Position numbers and translations under genes: made by a program. This document shows positions 8,086-17,770 of a DNA stretch of 54,960 bases, one piece after another. The stretch lies in assembly GCA_964452045.1 (NCBI GenBank), contig CAYVKM010000016.1:1-54960 (forward strand), written 5' to 3'. The stretch is from CAYVKM01 sp964452045 (GTDB lineage: Bacteria > Calditrichota > Calditrichia > RBG-13-44-9). Positions within the stretch are counted from its first letter, which is position 1, and each line of letters starts with the position of its first letter. The notes beneath the pieces are model-generated. The model did not search any database. It was not told the DNA's origin and was given only the letters and a program-made list of their open reading frames with translations.

Positions 8086-9000
8086 TCATCTTATTTCATC
8101 ATTAATAAATTTTGCAATATGCCAGGTAATTTTATCAATAATGATGTCCGGCACGCCATCAAAATGTTTCGACTGGATCCTCATATCACAGGATTCATTA
8201 ACATAGTCTATTACCACACACTTGCCTGCTTCGGTTAAAGCAATCTCGGTTGAGAAAAATTTCAACCTGGATACTTCACCTATTTTCTTAATAACCTCAA
8301 ATATAGGTTTTAATTTATACCTGTTAATCTCTGGTCGAGTCAGCTCCTTGTACAGATGGGTCTTGTCGTTCCACCAGGCACACTGCACCAGATCGCAACT
8401 GAAGAATCCCCGAAACCAAAAACGCTGCCCATCTTTCTCCAGTGGGTGGATAATTTCCTGAATAAGATATTTATCCTGATCCAGAAATTGTCTTGCCTGC
8501 AATACCTCCTGCAGAGTTTCGGCGCCATGAACAACACCGATACCTCCACCGGTGGTGTTTGCCGGCTTAATGATAAAATTTCGACCCAGCATCGCCAGAT
8601 CCTCTACGGAAATCAGATAATCCTGCTCGGTTTCATAGGACGGTAAAATAATGGTATAGGGTGTATGAATACCATTATGGATGAACTCCAGGTGCATGGT
8701 GGCTTTATCTGAAGCCCATTTTAAGTTTTCTACTGTTTCAAATAATTGGGCACCCTGCTCCAATAACATTTTTTGTAAGTCTAGAAATTCCGGGGTCGAA
8801 TCCGAGGCCCGGTCAAAAAGGTAACGGAAAGAAAATTCCTGATTTTTGATTTTCGCTACGGTCTCGTCCAGATTCCCCGGCCAGATGATATAGGTGCTTA
8901 ATCCAAGACGCTGAGCGTGTTTCTCCAGCATCCCGATAAAATCCCAGTCATATTGCCAGTCCAGGGCCAGCGCTAAATCAAAAAATTGTTTTGAGACCAT
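8086..9000 (-). CDS. ATP-grasp ligase (RimK/glutathione-synthetase-like)
   Basis: This 304-residue protein is a third, different ATP-grasp enzyme. The phosphate loop IIKPANTTGGGIGV is near residue 145, a YLIQEIIHP adenine region follows, and EIALTEAGKCVVIDYVNE near 255-272 supplies the metal-binding acidic and Asn residues. It is unlike the Ddl-type pair and has a short pre-grasp domain. It is the first gene of the operon with the histidine kinase and sigma54 activator. It may therefore act in the same pathway, or make or modify the compound that the kinase senses. The acceptor and donor substrates are unknown. The gene is divergent from the cupin gene, 51 bp apart. Confidence 0.8.
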   Translation of the reverse strand: MVSKQFFDLALALDWQYDWDFIGMLEKHAQRLGLSTYIIWPGNLDETVAKIKNQEFSFRYLFDRASDSTPEFLDLQKMLLEQGAQLFETVENLKWASDKATMHLEFIHNGIHTPYTIILPSYETEQDYLISVEDLAMLGRNFIIKPANTTGGGIGVVHGAETLQEVLQARQFLDQDKYLIQEIIHPLEKDGQRFWFRGFFSCDLVQCAWWNDKTHLYKELTRPEINRYKLKPIFEVIKKIGEVSRLKFFSTEIALTEAGKCVVIDYVNESCDMRIQSKHFDGVPDIIIDKITWHIAKFINDEIR

Positions 9001-9051
9001 TAATATTGTATCTAATTTTTTGAGGACTAAGTTACAGAAAGGTAGCCTTTA

Positions 9052-9432
9052 ATGCAAAAGTATTTCAAGCAGAGTTCACCCACAGTACTTCCAACCAATG
9101 ATAATAAAAAAATTGAAGAACATTTCGGCATAGCAAGCACCGGGAGCAAGGGATTTAGCCTGGCCCACATGGTCGCACCCCCGCACTGGGAAGAACCTCA
9201 TCAGACCCCGGAATTCGATGAAATCACCATCATGATTTCCGGGAAAAAACAGATTGAGATAGACGGAGAAACTGTTGTGCTTAAGGAGGGAGAAAGCTTG
9301 TGGATAAGCAAAAATGTCCGGATAAAATATTCCAACCCATTTGATGAACCTGCAGAATACTGGTCAGTTTGCATTCCCGAATTTTCTCCGGATACGGTTC
9401 ATCGGGAACAATCAAATGACACGAAACGATAA
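9052..9432 (+). CDS. small cupin-domain protein
   Basis: The 126-residue protein is a single cupin barrel. Motif 1 appears as PHWEEPHQTPEFDEITIMISG and motif 2 as the turn KEGESLWISKNVRIKYSNP. H and E residues (HWEEPH, PEFDE) could bind a metal, although the classic second-motif histidine is not obvious. A GAAAGG ribosome site lies 9 bp before the ATG. Small cupins of this type include cyclases, isomerases and ligand-binding proteins. Position next to the ATP-grasp/kinase operon suggests, but does not prove, a role in the same pathway. Confidence 0.75.
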   Translation: MQKYFKQSSPTVLPTNDNKKIEEHFGIASTGSKGFSLAHMVAPPHWEEPHQTPEFDEITIMISGKKQIEIDGETVVLKEGESLWISKNVRIKYSNPFDEPAEYWSVCIPEFSPDTVHREQSNDTKR

Positions 9433-9505
9433 TTTTGATAAATATCCGAAAGTATCTTGTTCCACCACTATCATAAATTTTCTTCGAACTTTACCGAAAA
9501 TTTCA

Positions 9506-9534
9506 TTGTATTCTGGTTATTGCTATTCTATAAT
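9506..9534 (+). promoter_or_regulatory. sigma70-type promoter for metH
   Basis: TTGTAT at 9506-9511 and a perfect TATAAT at 9529-9534 are 17 bp apart, with metH starting at 9580. No cobalamin or SAM riboswitch is visible in the short leader. Confidence 0.55.
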
Positions 9535-9579
9535 ATGCATTCGAATTAAATCGTAAGAAATGAGGCGGAAGTAAAATAT

Positions 9580-12500
9580 ATGAGCCATAGATTTTATCCC
9601 GATCATCCCATCCACAAACTCCTGCAGGATAAAGTATTGATCCTGGATGGTGCGATGGGGACCATGATTCAAAGCTATCGGCTGAATGAAGCCGATTTCC
9701 GGGGCACCCAATTTAAAGATCATCCGAAAGATGTGAAGGGAAATAACGATCTGCTCTCCCTCACTCAACCCCAGATAATTAAAGAAATCCATCTCAAATA
9801 TCTGGAAGCCGGGGCAGATATAGTTGAGACGAACACCTTCAATGCCAATGGCATTTCTCAGATGGATTATCAGATTCAGGATGAGGTCTATGAAATGAAT
9901 CTGGCATCCGCCAGGATCGCCCGAAAGGCAGCTGATAGATACACCACTCAAAATCCCAAAAAACCTCGATTTGTTATTGGGGCACTCGGACCCAGCAACC
10001 GAACTGCCTCCCTCTCCCCGGATGTGAACCGGCCGGGATACCGCAATGTCAGTTTTGATGAAATCAAAGAAGCCTACAAACCTCAAATTCGAGGGCTTAT
10101 AGACGGTGGCGTCAATTTCCTCCTGGTTGAAACCGTCTTCGATACGCTAAACTGCAAGGCGGTTCTATCTGCCATTGAGGAAGTTTTTGAAGAAATTGGA
10201 CGCAGTATTCCCATTATGCTATCCGTCACCATTGTCGATGCCAGCGGACGGACCCTCTCCGGACAAACCCTGGAAGCATTCTGGATTTCAGTTTCCCATG
10301 CAAACTTGTTGAGCATTGGCCTAAATTGCGCCCTGGGTGCATCCCAGATTCGGCCGTTTCTGGAAGAGCTTTCGAAACTGGCGCCAATTTATGTCAGTGT
10401 CTACCCTAATGCCGGACTTCCCAATGAATTCGGCAATTATGATGAAACGCCGGATATCACCTCCCGGCTACTGGCAGAGTTTGCCGACAGCGGATTTGTG
10501 AATATTGCCGGGGGATGTTGTGGTACCACCCCGGATCATATTAAAAAGATTAGCGAAATCCTAAAAAATAAAAGGCCCCGGAAAATTCCGGAAGTACCTA
10601 AATATTCCCGGTTCAGCGGATTAGAGCCACTCACCATTCGGCCCGATTCTAATTTTATCAATGTAGGCGAACGGTGTAATGTTACCGGTTCAGCCAAGTT
10701 TGCCCGGCTTATCCGGGAAGAAAATTACGAAGCGGCCCTGGAAGTCGCCCGGGATCAGGTCCAGAACGGTGCCCAAATACTGGATATCAATCTGGACGAA
10801 GGTATGCTGGATTCGGAAAAAGTAATGGTTACTTTTCTGAATTTAATCGCTGCCGAACCAGATATTGCAAAAGTTCCTATTATGCTGGATTCTTCCAAAT
10901 GGTCGGTAATTGAAGAAGGTCTGAAGTGCACCCAGGGCAAAAGCATTATCAACTCCATCAGCCTGAAAGAAGGAGAAGAAGTTTTCCGGCAGCACGCCAA
11001 ACTAGCCCGCCGGTACGGAGCAGCGGTCATAGTTATGGCATTCGATGAAGCGGGACAGGCGGATAGTGTGCGGCGTAAACTTGAGATCAGTCGCAGGGCT
11101 TATAAGATTCTCACTGAAGAATTGGACTTTCCACCGGAAGATATCATTATCGATCCCAATATTTTCGCGGTCGCCACAGGAATGGCAGAACATAATAATT
11201 ATGCGGTGGACTTTATTGAAGCCACCCGTCTCATAAAAACCAATCTACCCCATGCCCTGGTTAGTGGTGGGGTCAGTAATATTTCATTTGCCTTCCGGGG
11301 CAATAACACGGTGCGGGAAGCCATGCACTCGGCATTCCTCTATCATGCCATTAAAGCTGGTATGGATATGGGTATTGTTAATGCCGGGCAAATAACGGTT
11401 TATGAGTCAATTCTCAAAGATCTGCTTGAGCTGGTAGAAGATGTTTTACTGAACCGTCGCGACGATGCCACCGAACGTCTGGTCACATTTGCTGAATCGG
11501 TAAAACAAATAGGAAGAGAGAAAAAAGAAGTTGACGCCTGGCGTAAGGAACCGGTGGAAAAGCGGTTAATGCATTCCCTGATCAAAGGCATTGTTGAACA
11601 CATCGAACAGGACACCGAGGAAGCCCGGCAGAAATATAAGGAATCCCTTAAAGTGATTGAGGGACCGCTGATGGACGGCATGAATGTGGTTGGTGATCTG
11701 TTTGGCTCCGGAAAAATGTTCCTCCCACAGGTGGTGAAAAGTGCCCGGGTCATGAAAAAAGCGGTTGCCTACTTAATCCCCTATCTGGAAGCGGAGAAGA
11801 AGGAGAACGAACGGAAATCAGCCGGAAAGGTTCTTCTGGCCACAGTCAAAGGGGATGTACATGATATCGGAAAAAATATTGTCGGGGTCGTCCTGGGGTG
11901 CAATAATTATCAGATCATCGATCTGGGGGTGATGACACCCGCGGAAAAAATCCTGGAGACAGCCCGGCAGGAAAATGTTGATATCATTGGCCTCAGCGGT
12001 CTGATAACTCCTTCTCTGGATGAAATGGTTCATGTGGCGAAGGAAATGGAAAGAAATGGATTTGACTTACCGCTGCTCATCGGTGGTGCTACTACTTCAA
12101 AAAAACATACCGCGGTTAAAATTGCACCTGTCTATCGCCATCCTACTATCCACGTTTTGGATGCTTCACGAAGTGTGAGTGTGGTGAGTAAACTCCTGAA
12201 TGAAGAACAAAAAGCTTCGCTGACAAAAACCATTTCCAAAGAATACCAGAAAATCAGGGTAGAGCACGAACAACGCTATCAGGAGAAAGAGCTCTTACCA
12301 ATTTCACAAGCCAGAGAAAACCGCTTCCGAACGGATTGGTCACAAACAAAAATTGTTAAGCCAACATTTCTGGGGACAAAACTTTTCATCGATTATCCAC
12401 TTGAAGAAATACGAACCCGGATAGACTGGACACCCTTTTTCTGGGCCTGGGAAATCCGGGGCAAATTTCCTAAACTCTTTGATAAACCAAAAGTGGGAGT

Positions 12501-13275
12501 GGAAGCTAAAAAGCTCTACGATGACGCCCAAAAATTACTGGACCGGATTATCTCCGAAAATTCCATCCGGGCGCAGGGGATCATCGGATTTTTTCCAGCC
12601 AACAGCATAGGTTACGACGACATAGAGATCTATCCCGATGAATCCCGAACACGACCCATTGGGGTGATCCATACCATCCGGCAGCAAATGCAAAAGACCA
12701 ATGAGCAAAGCAACCTGGCTTTGGCAGATTACGTGGCCCCGACCGATTCAAAGATTCCGGATTATATCGGAACCTTCGCTGTTACTGCGGGGTTTGGCCT
12801 GGAAAAACTGGTTGAAAAGTTTGAGAAGGATCACGATGATTATCAAAGCATCATGGCTAAGGCGCTGGCGGACAGGCTGGCCGAAGCCTTTGCCGAATTA
12901 ATGCATGAACGGGTTAGAAAGGAATTCTGGGGGTATGCCCCGGACGAGCAACTGTCCAACCAGGACCTGATCGAGGAAAAATACCGGGGTATTCGCCCGG
13001 CCCCGGGATATCCCGCCTGCCCGGATCATACCGAGAAACAGATTCTATTTGATTTACTGGACGTAAGCCGGAAAACCGGAATGAGATTAACCGAAAACTT
13101 TGCCATGTATCCGGCTGCAACTGTTTCCGGCTACTATTTTGCCCACCCGGAATCCCACTATTTCGGAACCGGGAAAATCGGGAAGGATCAGGTAATGGAT
13201 TATGCCCGTCGTAAGGGAATGGATATCAAGACCGCCGAAAAGTGGCTGTCGCCTATTCTGGGATACGATGTATAG
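9580..13275 (+). CDS. metH: cobalamin-dependent methionine synthase
   Basis: The 1231-residue protein transfers the methyl group of 5-methyltetrahydrofolate to homocysteine through cobalamin, making methionine. All four modules are present and the length matches E. coli MetH (1227). The homocysteine domain starts with LDGAMGTMIQ and has zinc ligands C250 (GLNC) and C313/C314 (GGCCGTTP). The pterin domain spans about 350-640. The B12 domain has H761 in DVHDIGKN, equivalent to H759. The C-terminal reactivation domain contains RPAPGYPACPDH and needs a reductase and SAM. A GAGGCGG ribosome site precedes the ATG. It has its own promoter and is monocistronic; its stop lies 3 bp from the convergent gene fragment. 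Confidence 0.97.
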   Translation: MSHRFYPDHPIHKLLQDKVLILDGAMGTMIQSYRLNEADFRGTQFKDHPKDVKGNNDLLSLTQPQIIKEIHLKYLEAGADIVETNTFNANGISQMDYQIQDEVYEMNLASARIARKAADRYTTQNPKKPRFVIGALGPSNRTASLSPDVNRPGYRNVSFDEIKEAYKPQIRGLIDGGVNFLLVETVFDTLNCKAVLSAIEEVFEEIGRSIPIMLSVTIVDASGRTLSGQTLEAFWISVSHANLLSIGLNCALGASQIRPFLEELSKLAPIYVSVYPNAGLPNEFGNYDETPDITSRLLAEFADSGFVNIAGGCCGTTPDHIKKISEILKNKRPRKIPEVPKYSRFSGLEPLTIRPDSNFINVGERCNVTGSAKFARLIREENYEAALEVARDQVQNGAQILDINLDEGMLDSEKVMVTFLNLIAAEPDIAKVPIMLDSSKWSVIEEGLKCTQGKSIINSISLKEGEEVFRQHAKLARRYGAAVIVMAFDEAGQADSVRRKLEISRRAYKILTEELDFPPEDIIIDPNIFAVATGMAEHNNYAVDFIEATRLIKTNLPHALVSGGVSNISFAFRGNNTVREAMHSAFLYHAIKAGMDMGIVNAGQITVYESILKDLLELVEDVLLNRRDDATERLVTFAESVKQIGREKKEVDAWRKEPVEKRLMHSLIKGIVEHIEQDTEEARQKYKESLKVIEGPLMDGMNVVGDLFGSGKMFLPQVVKSARVMKKAVAYLIPYLEAEKKENERKSAGKVLLATVKGDVHDIGKNIVGVVLGCNNYQIIDLGVMTPAEKILETARQENVDIIGLSGLITPSLDEMVHVAKEMERNGFDLPLLIGGATTSKKHTAVKIAPVYRHPTIHVLDASRSVSVVSKLLNEEQKASLTKTISKEYQKIRVEHEQRYQEKELLPISQARENRFRTDWSQTKIVKPTFLGTKLFIDYPLEEIRTRIDWTPFFWAWEIRGKFPKLFDKPKVGVEAKKLYDDAQKLLDRIISENSIRAQGIIGFFPANSIGYDDIEIYPDESRTRPIGVIHTIRQQMQKTNEQSNLALADYVAPTDSKIPDYIGTFAVTAGFGLEKLVEKFEKDHDDYQSIMAKALADRLAEAFAELMHERVRKEFWGYAPDEQLSNQDLIEEKYRGIRPAPGYPACPDHTEKQILFDLLDVSRKTGMRLTENFAMYPAATVSGYYFAHPESHYFGTGKIGKDQVMDYARRKGMDIKTAEKWLSPILGYDV

Positions 13276-13278
13276 AAG

Positions 13279-13359
13279 TTATTTCTTCCGGCGAGGGACT
13301 TTGATCGTTTCCGGTTGATCCTTTACCCGGATCTCAAACACATCCGGACGGGCATAATG
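13279..13359 (-). CDS. C-terminal fragment of an unidentified protein, cut by the assembly gap
   Basis: The minus strand reads 26 codons ending HYARPDVFEIRVKDQPETIKVPRRKK and a TAA at 13281-13279. The rest of the gene would lie in the N run. It ends 3 bp from the metH stop, as expected for a convergent gene. The basic tail does not identify a family. Coding is inferred only from the open frame and position. Confidence 0.45.
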   Translation of the reverse strand, partial: HYARPDVFEIRVKDQPETIKVPRRKK

Positions 13360-13459
13360 NNNNNNNNNNNNNNNNNNNNNNNNNNNNNNNNNNNNNNNNN
13401 NNNNNNNNNNNNNNNNNNNNNNNNNNNNNNNNNNNNNNNNNNNNNNNNNNNNNNNNNNN
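13360..13459. other. assembly gap of 100 Ns
   Basis: Exactly 100 undetermined bases join two contigs, which is the usual convention for a gap of unknown length. The true distance and any genes between metH and the serine hydrolase are unknown, and the join itself is unverified. Confidence 0.98.
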
Positions 13460-13517
13460 TTTAAAATTCGCTGGTTTGTTTTTCATGATGAAAAATGATT
13501 GGCTTTTCTAATTGCCA

Positions 13518-14696
13518 TCAAATGAGTCCGGTAAGTTTCCGGATACTGATAAAATTATGCCTGGCGGTATTGGTCAGTACGATAATCGTTTTTTGCTCGC
13601 TCAACTTTCGGATGTAATAGGTCCTGAAACCTTTCCACCAGCCGGAATGAAACACGATTTTGTCCCCATCATTCTCATTTATCCGCCATCCGAATCCATA
13701 ATTATCATTCAGGCGTAAATCTTTGTGGGCCGGTTTAAAGGCTTCTTCCATGGTTTCCTTTCGCACCAGCCGACCCTGGTAAATGGCAGTATCCCATTTA
13801 AACAAATCTTCCACTGTGGAGAATATTCCTTTATCCCCAACAACTCCATTCAGATAACTGTTCTCTGCCCGGCGTCCCCTTTTGTTATAGCCAACCACCA
13901 CATTTTCAATTTCAGGTTCTTTAATATCCTCATAGCGCAGGACATAAGAATTCTTCATTCCCAGTGGTTCAAAAATCTGGCTTTTCATGAAATTCTCGAA
14001 GGTCATACCGGATACTTTTTCAATAATTAAGACCAGCAGGCAATAGTTGGTGTTGCTGTAATTATAGCGCTTCCCGGGATCGTAATACTTATACGGTTTA
14101 AATTTAATCATTAAGTTCAGTACGTCTTGGTTGGTAATCGGTTTGCTCCGGCTGGGCCACAGCTTATCCGCAAAATACATATACTCGGGAAGACCGGAGC
14201 GGTGAGATAACAGCATCCGGATAGTGATATTCTCATACGGAAAATCCGGAAAATATTTTTGCACATCGTCTTCCAGATCGAGTTTACCCTGATCATACAG
14301 CATCAGCACGGCAAAGGAGGTGAGCGGTTTGGAAACTGAGGCCAGTTGAAAAACCGAATTGGTTTTCAGGGAATCCTTCTCTTTAAAGTTAGCGAAACCG
14401 AAAGCGTTTTCATAAACGATCCTGCCTTTTTCTGCGATCAGTACGGTACCATTAAATGCTCTGTGTTTATATCTGCTGGTAAAAAATGAATCTATTTTTG
14501 CAGATTTTTTGGCATCAACCACCAGGTGAACGAAATCGTTAATCTCGCCGTTTATTTGGGAATTTGACTCGCTCAATTCCGCCTGATCACAGGAAACTAA
14601 AAATGAAAACACAAGGATAAGACTCAGACCAAAAAAATAACACCGAGTTAAAAAAGAACCACTTCGCCTTGCAAATATAGAAAGAAAATCATCCAC
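13518..14696 (-). CDS. beta-lactamase-family serine hydrolase, predicted lipoprotein
   Basis: The 392-residue protein belongs to the class C beta-lactamase/penicillin-binding-protein-like hydrolases. It has the catalytic S120-V-S-K123 tetrad, a YSN motif (RYNYSNTNY) near residue 210, and HSG near 357 in place of KTG. The N-terminus has a hydrophobic stretch ending in FLVSC, so lipid attachment at C36 is likely and the enzyme should face the periplasm or cell surface. Members include D-aminopeptidases, esterases and peptidases, so the substrate cannot be named. The gene ends 58 bp from the assembly gap. It follows the pnt operon in the same direction after 20 bp. Confidence 0.88.
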   Translation of the reverse strand: MDDFLSIFARRSGSFLTRCYFFGLSLILVFSFLVSCDQAELSESNSQINGEINDFVHLVVDAKKSAKIDSFFTSRYKHRAFNGTVLIAEKGRIVYENAFGFANFKEKDSLKTNSVFQLASVSKPLTSFAVLMLYDQGKLDLEDDVQKYFPDFPYENITIRMLLSHRSGLPEYMYFADKLWPSRSKPITNQDVLNLMIKFKPYKYYDPGKRYNYSNTNYCLLVLIIEKVSGMTFENFMKSQIFEPLGMKNSYVLRYEDIKEPEIENVVVGYNKRGRRAENSYLNGVVGDKGIFSTVEDLFKWDTAIYQGRLVRKETMEEAFKPAHKDLRLNDNYGFGWRINENDGDKIVFHSGWWKGFRTYYIRKLSEQKTIIVLTNTARHNFISIRKLTGLI

Positions 14697-14716
14697 CTCT
14701 AAAAATCCCTACAAAA

Positions 14717-16093
14717 TTATATATCTTTTTTCAGACTGCTGCCAATTTTCATCAGCATATCTTTGGCATCCCCGAAAACCATCATGGTTTTGGGATCATA
14801 AAACAATTCATTATCGACACCGGCAAACCCAGGACTTAAACTGCGTTTAATAATAATAATCGACTGTGCCTGATCAACATTTAGAATGGGCATTCCGGAA
14901 AGGGGATTACCCTTTTCCCGCGCCGCCGGATTGATCACATCATTGGCTCCTACCACCAGAACGACATCTGTAGTCTGGAATTCTTCATTAATTTCATCCA
15001 TGTCCTTGAGCAAATCATAGGGGACATTGGCTTCGGCCAGCAACACATTCATATGGCCCGGCATACGCCCGGCCACCGGATGAATGGCATAAGAAACCTC
15101 GGCGTTATTTTTTTTCAGCAATTCCACCATATCCTGTAAAGCATATTGAGCCTGCGCGACCGCCAATCCATAACCAGGTACGATAATAACCGACTGAGCA
15201 TTCTCCAGAATCATGGCAGCATCCACCGGGGTGTAGCGGGTCACCGGTTTTTTGCCTGCATGTTCACCCCCGCTGATCTCCTGGCCTACGGCTCCGAAAA
15301 GCACATTGGTCAGGGAACGATTCATTGCTTTACACATCAGGTTTGTCAGGATGATGCCGGAAGCCCCGACGATGGCCCCACTCACAATCAAAACATAATT
15401 TCCGATCACAAATCCGGAAGCTGCGGCAGCTAATCCTGAATAAGAATTAAGCAGGGCGATAACCACCGGCATATCAGCTCCACCGATGGGAATAACCAGG
15501 GTAATCCCTACAATACTGGAAAGAATCAGAAGACCCAACAGATCTTTGATACCACTCTTTTCCGGATTAATGACGAATAAAACCATCAAAACCAGTATCG
15601 CCAGGTGAAAAAGTAAATTGACCACTTTAAATCCGGGAAAAACAACCGGAGCACTTTTGATCAGTTCCTGTAATTTGGCGAAGGCCACCACACTGCCGGT
15701 AAAAGTAAGCATGCCAATAAACATGGTGAGGACCGTAGTCACCGAACCACTAACGGTCAATTGATCCGGGTAACGGATAAATTGCGCCAATACCACCAGG
15801 GCTGAGGCAATACCGCCAAAAGCATTAAAAAGCGCAACCATTTGCGGCATGGCAGTCATTTTTACTTTTTTTGCTGTGACCAGGCCAATACCACCACCGA
15901 TGATGATACCGGCAATGATATAGCTGTAGTCAATAATTTGCTTATCAAATAAGGTAACGACAACAGCGATGAACATCGCCAGCATACTGAGTAGATTTCC
16001 GCGGCGGGCAGTTTTCGGTGAACTTAAATCTTTCAGACCCAGAATAAATAAACTGATCGAAATCAGGTAGAAAATATTTATCAGCAGGTTCAT
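14717..16093 (-). CDS. pntB: NAD(P) transhydrogenase beta subunit
   Basis: The 458-residue membrane protein has about nine hydrophobic segments in residues 1-265 and a soluble NADP(H)-binding domain III in the last 180 residues. That domain includes IIVPGYGLAVAQAQ and the VVGANDVINPAA loop. With the two alpha subunits it couples hydride transfer from NADH to NADP+ to inward proton flow. It overlaps pntAB by 4 bp. The length is normal for the family. Confidence 0.96.
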   Translation of the reverse strand: MNLLINIFYLISISLFILGLKDLSSPKTARRGNLLSMLAMFIAVVVTLFDKQIIDYSYIIAGIIIGGGIGLVTAKKVKMTAMPQMVALFNAFGGIASALVVLAQFIRYPDQLTVSGSVTTVLTMFIGMLTFTGSVVAFAKLQELIKSAPVVFPGFKVVNLLFHLAILVLMVLFVINPEKSGIKDLLGLLILSSIVGITLVIPIGGADMPVVIALLNSYSGLAAAASGFVIGNYVLIVSGAIVGASGIILTNLMCKAMNRSLTNVLFGAVGQEISGGEHAGKKPVTRYTPVDAAMILENAQSVIIVPGYGLAVAQAQYALQDMVELLKKNNAEVSYAIHPVAGRMPGHMNVLLAEANVPYDLLKDMDEINEEFQTTDVVLVVGANDVINPAAREKGNPLSGMPILNVDQAQSIIIIKRSLSPGFAGVDNELFYDPKTMMVFGDAKDMLMKIGSSLKKDI

Positions 16094-16383
16094 TTTTTCT
16101 TATCCTCTTTTTTGAACATCTCCAGCATCCGGTCAGTTACCAGAAAACCTCCAACCACGTTTATGGTTGCAAAAATGATCGCCAGAAAACCCAGAATTGT
16201 GCTGAGGCCGGATTCACCCGCTCCAGCACTGATCAATGCACCGACCAGGGTTATTCCCGAAATTGCATTTGCTCCGGACATCAACGGTGTATGTAGAAGA
16301 GGGGGCACCCGATTTATCAATTCAAAACCGGCAAAAATTGCCAGTACAAAAACATATATGGAAACAATAAGACCACCGTCCAT
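16090..16383 (-). CDS. pntAB: NAD(P) transhydrogenase alpha subunit, membrane part
   Basis: The 97-residue protein has three hydrophobic helices and the PLLHTPLMSGANAISGI segment typical of this small subunit. In enterobacteria it is fused to PntAA; here it is separate, giving the three-subunit form. Its start shares one base with the pntAA stop (TAATG) and its end overlaps pntB by 4 bp, so the three are translated together. Confidence 0.95.
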   Translation of the reverse strand: MDGGLIVSIYVFVLAIFAGFELINRVPPLLHTPLMSGANAISGITLVGALISAGAGESGLSTILGFLAIIFATINVVGGFLVTDRMLEMFKKEDKKK

Positions 16384-17558
16384 TATTTTTCTCCCAATTT
16401 AGTAAAGGAATTTTTCACCAGTTCACTCACAATCTCTCCCTTATAAGTTACCAGGGCGTCGGCATTTATTTCATCTTCTAGATCGATGGTATCATCTTCA
16501 GCCTGATATAAATTGTTGAATGCATTGATCACATTTTGAGAGTACATCAGGCTGGTATGTAAAGGTAATTGTGAGGGCAGGTCTTTCGGTCCGTGGATCG
16601 TGACATCGTACTTTTGTACCGTTTTACCCAGTTCGGTAAGGGCACAGTTGCCTCCCTGCTCTGCAGCCAGGTCAATGATTACTGATCCCGGCGACATCAT
16701 TTTAACCATATCCTCGGTAATTAAAAGCGGTGCTTTTCTGCCATAAATCAGGGCCGTGCTGATAACCACATCCGTTTTGGGTAAACGCCCGCCGATCGCC
16801 TCCATTTCTTTTTTGATAAATTCTTCCGAGGCCTCTTTGGCATATCCATATTTGGTTTCCATATCCTCGGGAAGTTCCATCTCAATAAAACGCGCGCCAA
16901 GGCTTTCTACCTGCTCCTTAACTGCAGGTCGGGTATCAAAAGATTCGACCCTTGCTCCCAGGCGGTGGGATACCGCAATTGCCTGAAGACCGGCTACTCC
17001 CGCTCCGATTACCAAAACATTGGCCGGGCGAATGGTACCGGCAGCGGTCATCAAGAGGGGAAAAAATTTGCCCAAAAAGTTGGTAGCCAACAAAACTGCC
17101 CGGTAACCCATCACTGTACTTAAACTGCTCAGGGCATCCATACTCTGGGCACGGGAAATTCTGGGAATGAGCTCCATACCGAAACCGGTTAACTTGTGGT
17201 CGATTAACTTCTGAACAATCTTCGGTTCCAGGGTTGGCGACAGGAAACTAATAATGGTCACACCCTGATTCATCAGTTCGAGTTCATGTTTATTCAATTC
17301 TTCATTTACCAGGGGTGTGCGGATTTTCAGGACAACATTTGCCTGTCCGTAAACTTCAGTGGCCTTATCTATCAATACCGCCCCGGCCTCTTCATAAAAT
17401 TCATTTTTATAGAATGCTTTTATTCCGGCATCTTTTTGCACAATAACCTTATGACCCGCTTTAACTAATCGCTTAACCATGTCCGGGACAACCGCAACAC
17501 AACGGCAACCCTCGTAAATTTCCTTGGGAATGCCAATAATAAGATCTTTCTTATTCAT
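16383..17558 (-). CDS. pntAA: NAD(P) transhydrogenase alpha subunit, NAD(H)-binding part
   Basis: The 391-residue soluble subunit resembles alanine dehydrogenase in fold. It begins LIIGIPKEIYEGCRCVAVVP and has the nucleotide motif VLVIGAGVAGLQAIA near the middle, then the conserved RAQSMDALSS segment. The frame is open 31 codons further upstream to 17651. I chose ATG 17558 because it has an AAAGG ribosome site and family-like N-terminus, and the longer start would lie on the -35 box of the promoter. It is the first gene of pntAA-pntAB-pntB. Confidence 0.95.
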   Translation of the reverse strand: MNKKDLIIGIPKEIYEGCRCVAVVPDMVKRLVKAGHKVIVQKDAGIKAFYKNEFYEEAGAVLIDKATEVYGQANVVLKIRTPLVNEELNKHELELMNQGVTIISFLSPTLEPKIVQKLIDHKLTGFGMELIPRISRAQSMDALSSLSTVMGYRAVLLATNFLGKFFPLLMTAAGTIRPANVLVIGAGVAGLQAIAVSHRLGARVESFDTRPAVKEQVESLGARFIEMELPEDMETKYGYAKEASEEFIKKEMEAIGGRLPKTDVVISTALIYGRKAPLLITEDMVKMMSPGSVIIDLAAEQGGNCALTELGKTVQKYDVTIHGPKDLPSQLPLHTSLMYSQNVINAFNNLYQAEDDTIDLEDEINADALVTYKGEIVSELVKNSFTKLGEK

Positions 17559-17622
17559 GAAAATACCTTTAAATTTCTTTCGGTTTATCGACCTGGGATG
17601 TTCTTCATCTTGGCGTTTTAAA

Positions 17623-17651
17623 ATAATAAAACAAAATTGCAGGCACTTCAA
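17623..17651 (-). promoter_or_regulatory. sigma70-type promoter for the pnt operon
   Basis: On the minus strand TTGAAG (17651-17646) and TATTAT (17628-17623) are 17 bp apart. Transcription would start near 17616, leaving a leader of about 58 nt before pntAA. Confidence 0.5.
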
Positions 17652-17770
17652 TTAGTTATTTATTTCTTTACAACAAAAATTTTCCGAGATTTTTTGAATC
17701 AAAACTTTACTAACTTTATGCCTGTTTTAATTGCAAAATAGAATTGAAAATTTCAAATAAAGGGGATCGT

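Noticed and set aside
9433..9579. Possible cobalamin or SAM riboswitch before metH
   Set aside because: The 147-bp leader region shows no conserved riboswitch core, and the predicted transcript start leaves only about 40 nt.
9523..10086. A 187-codon minus-strand open frame over the metH start
   Set aside because: It is antisense to well-conserved MetH codons and spans the metH promoter; its translation has no domain pattern.
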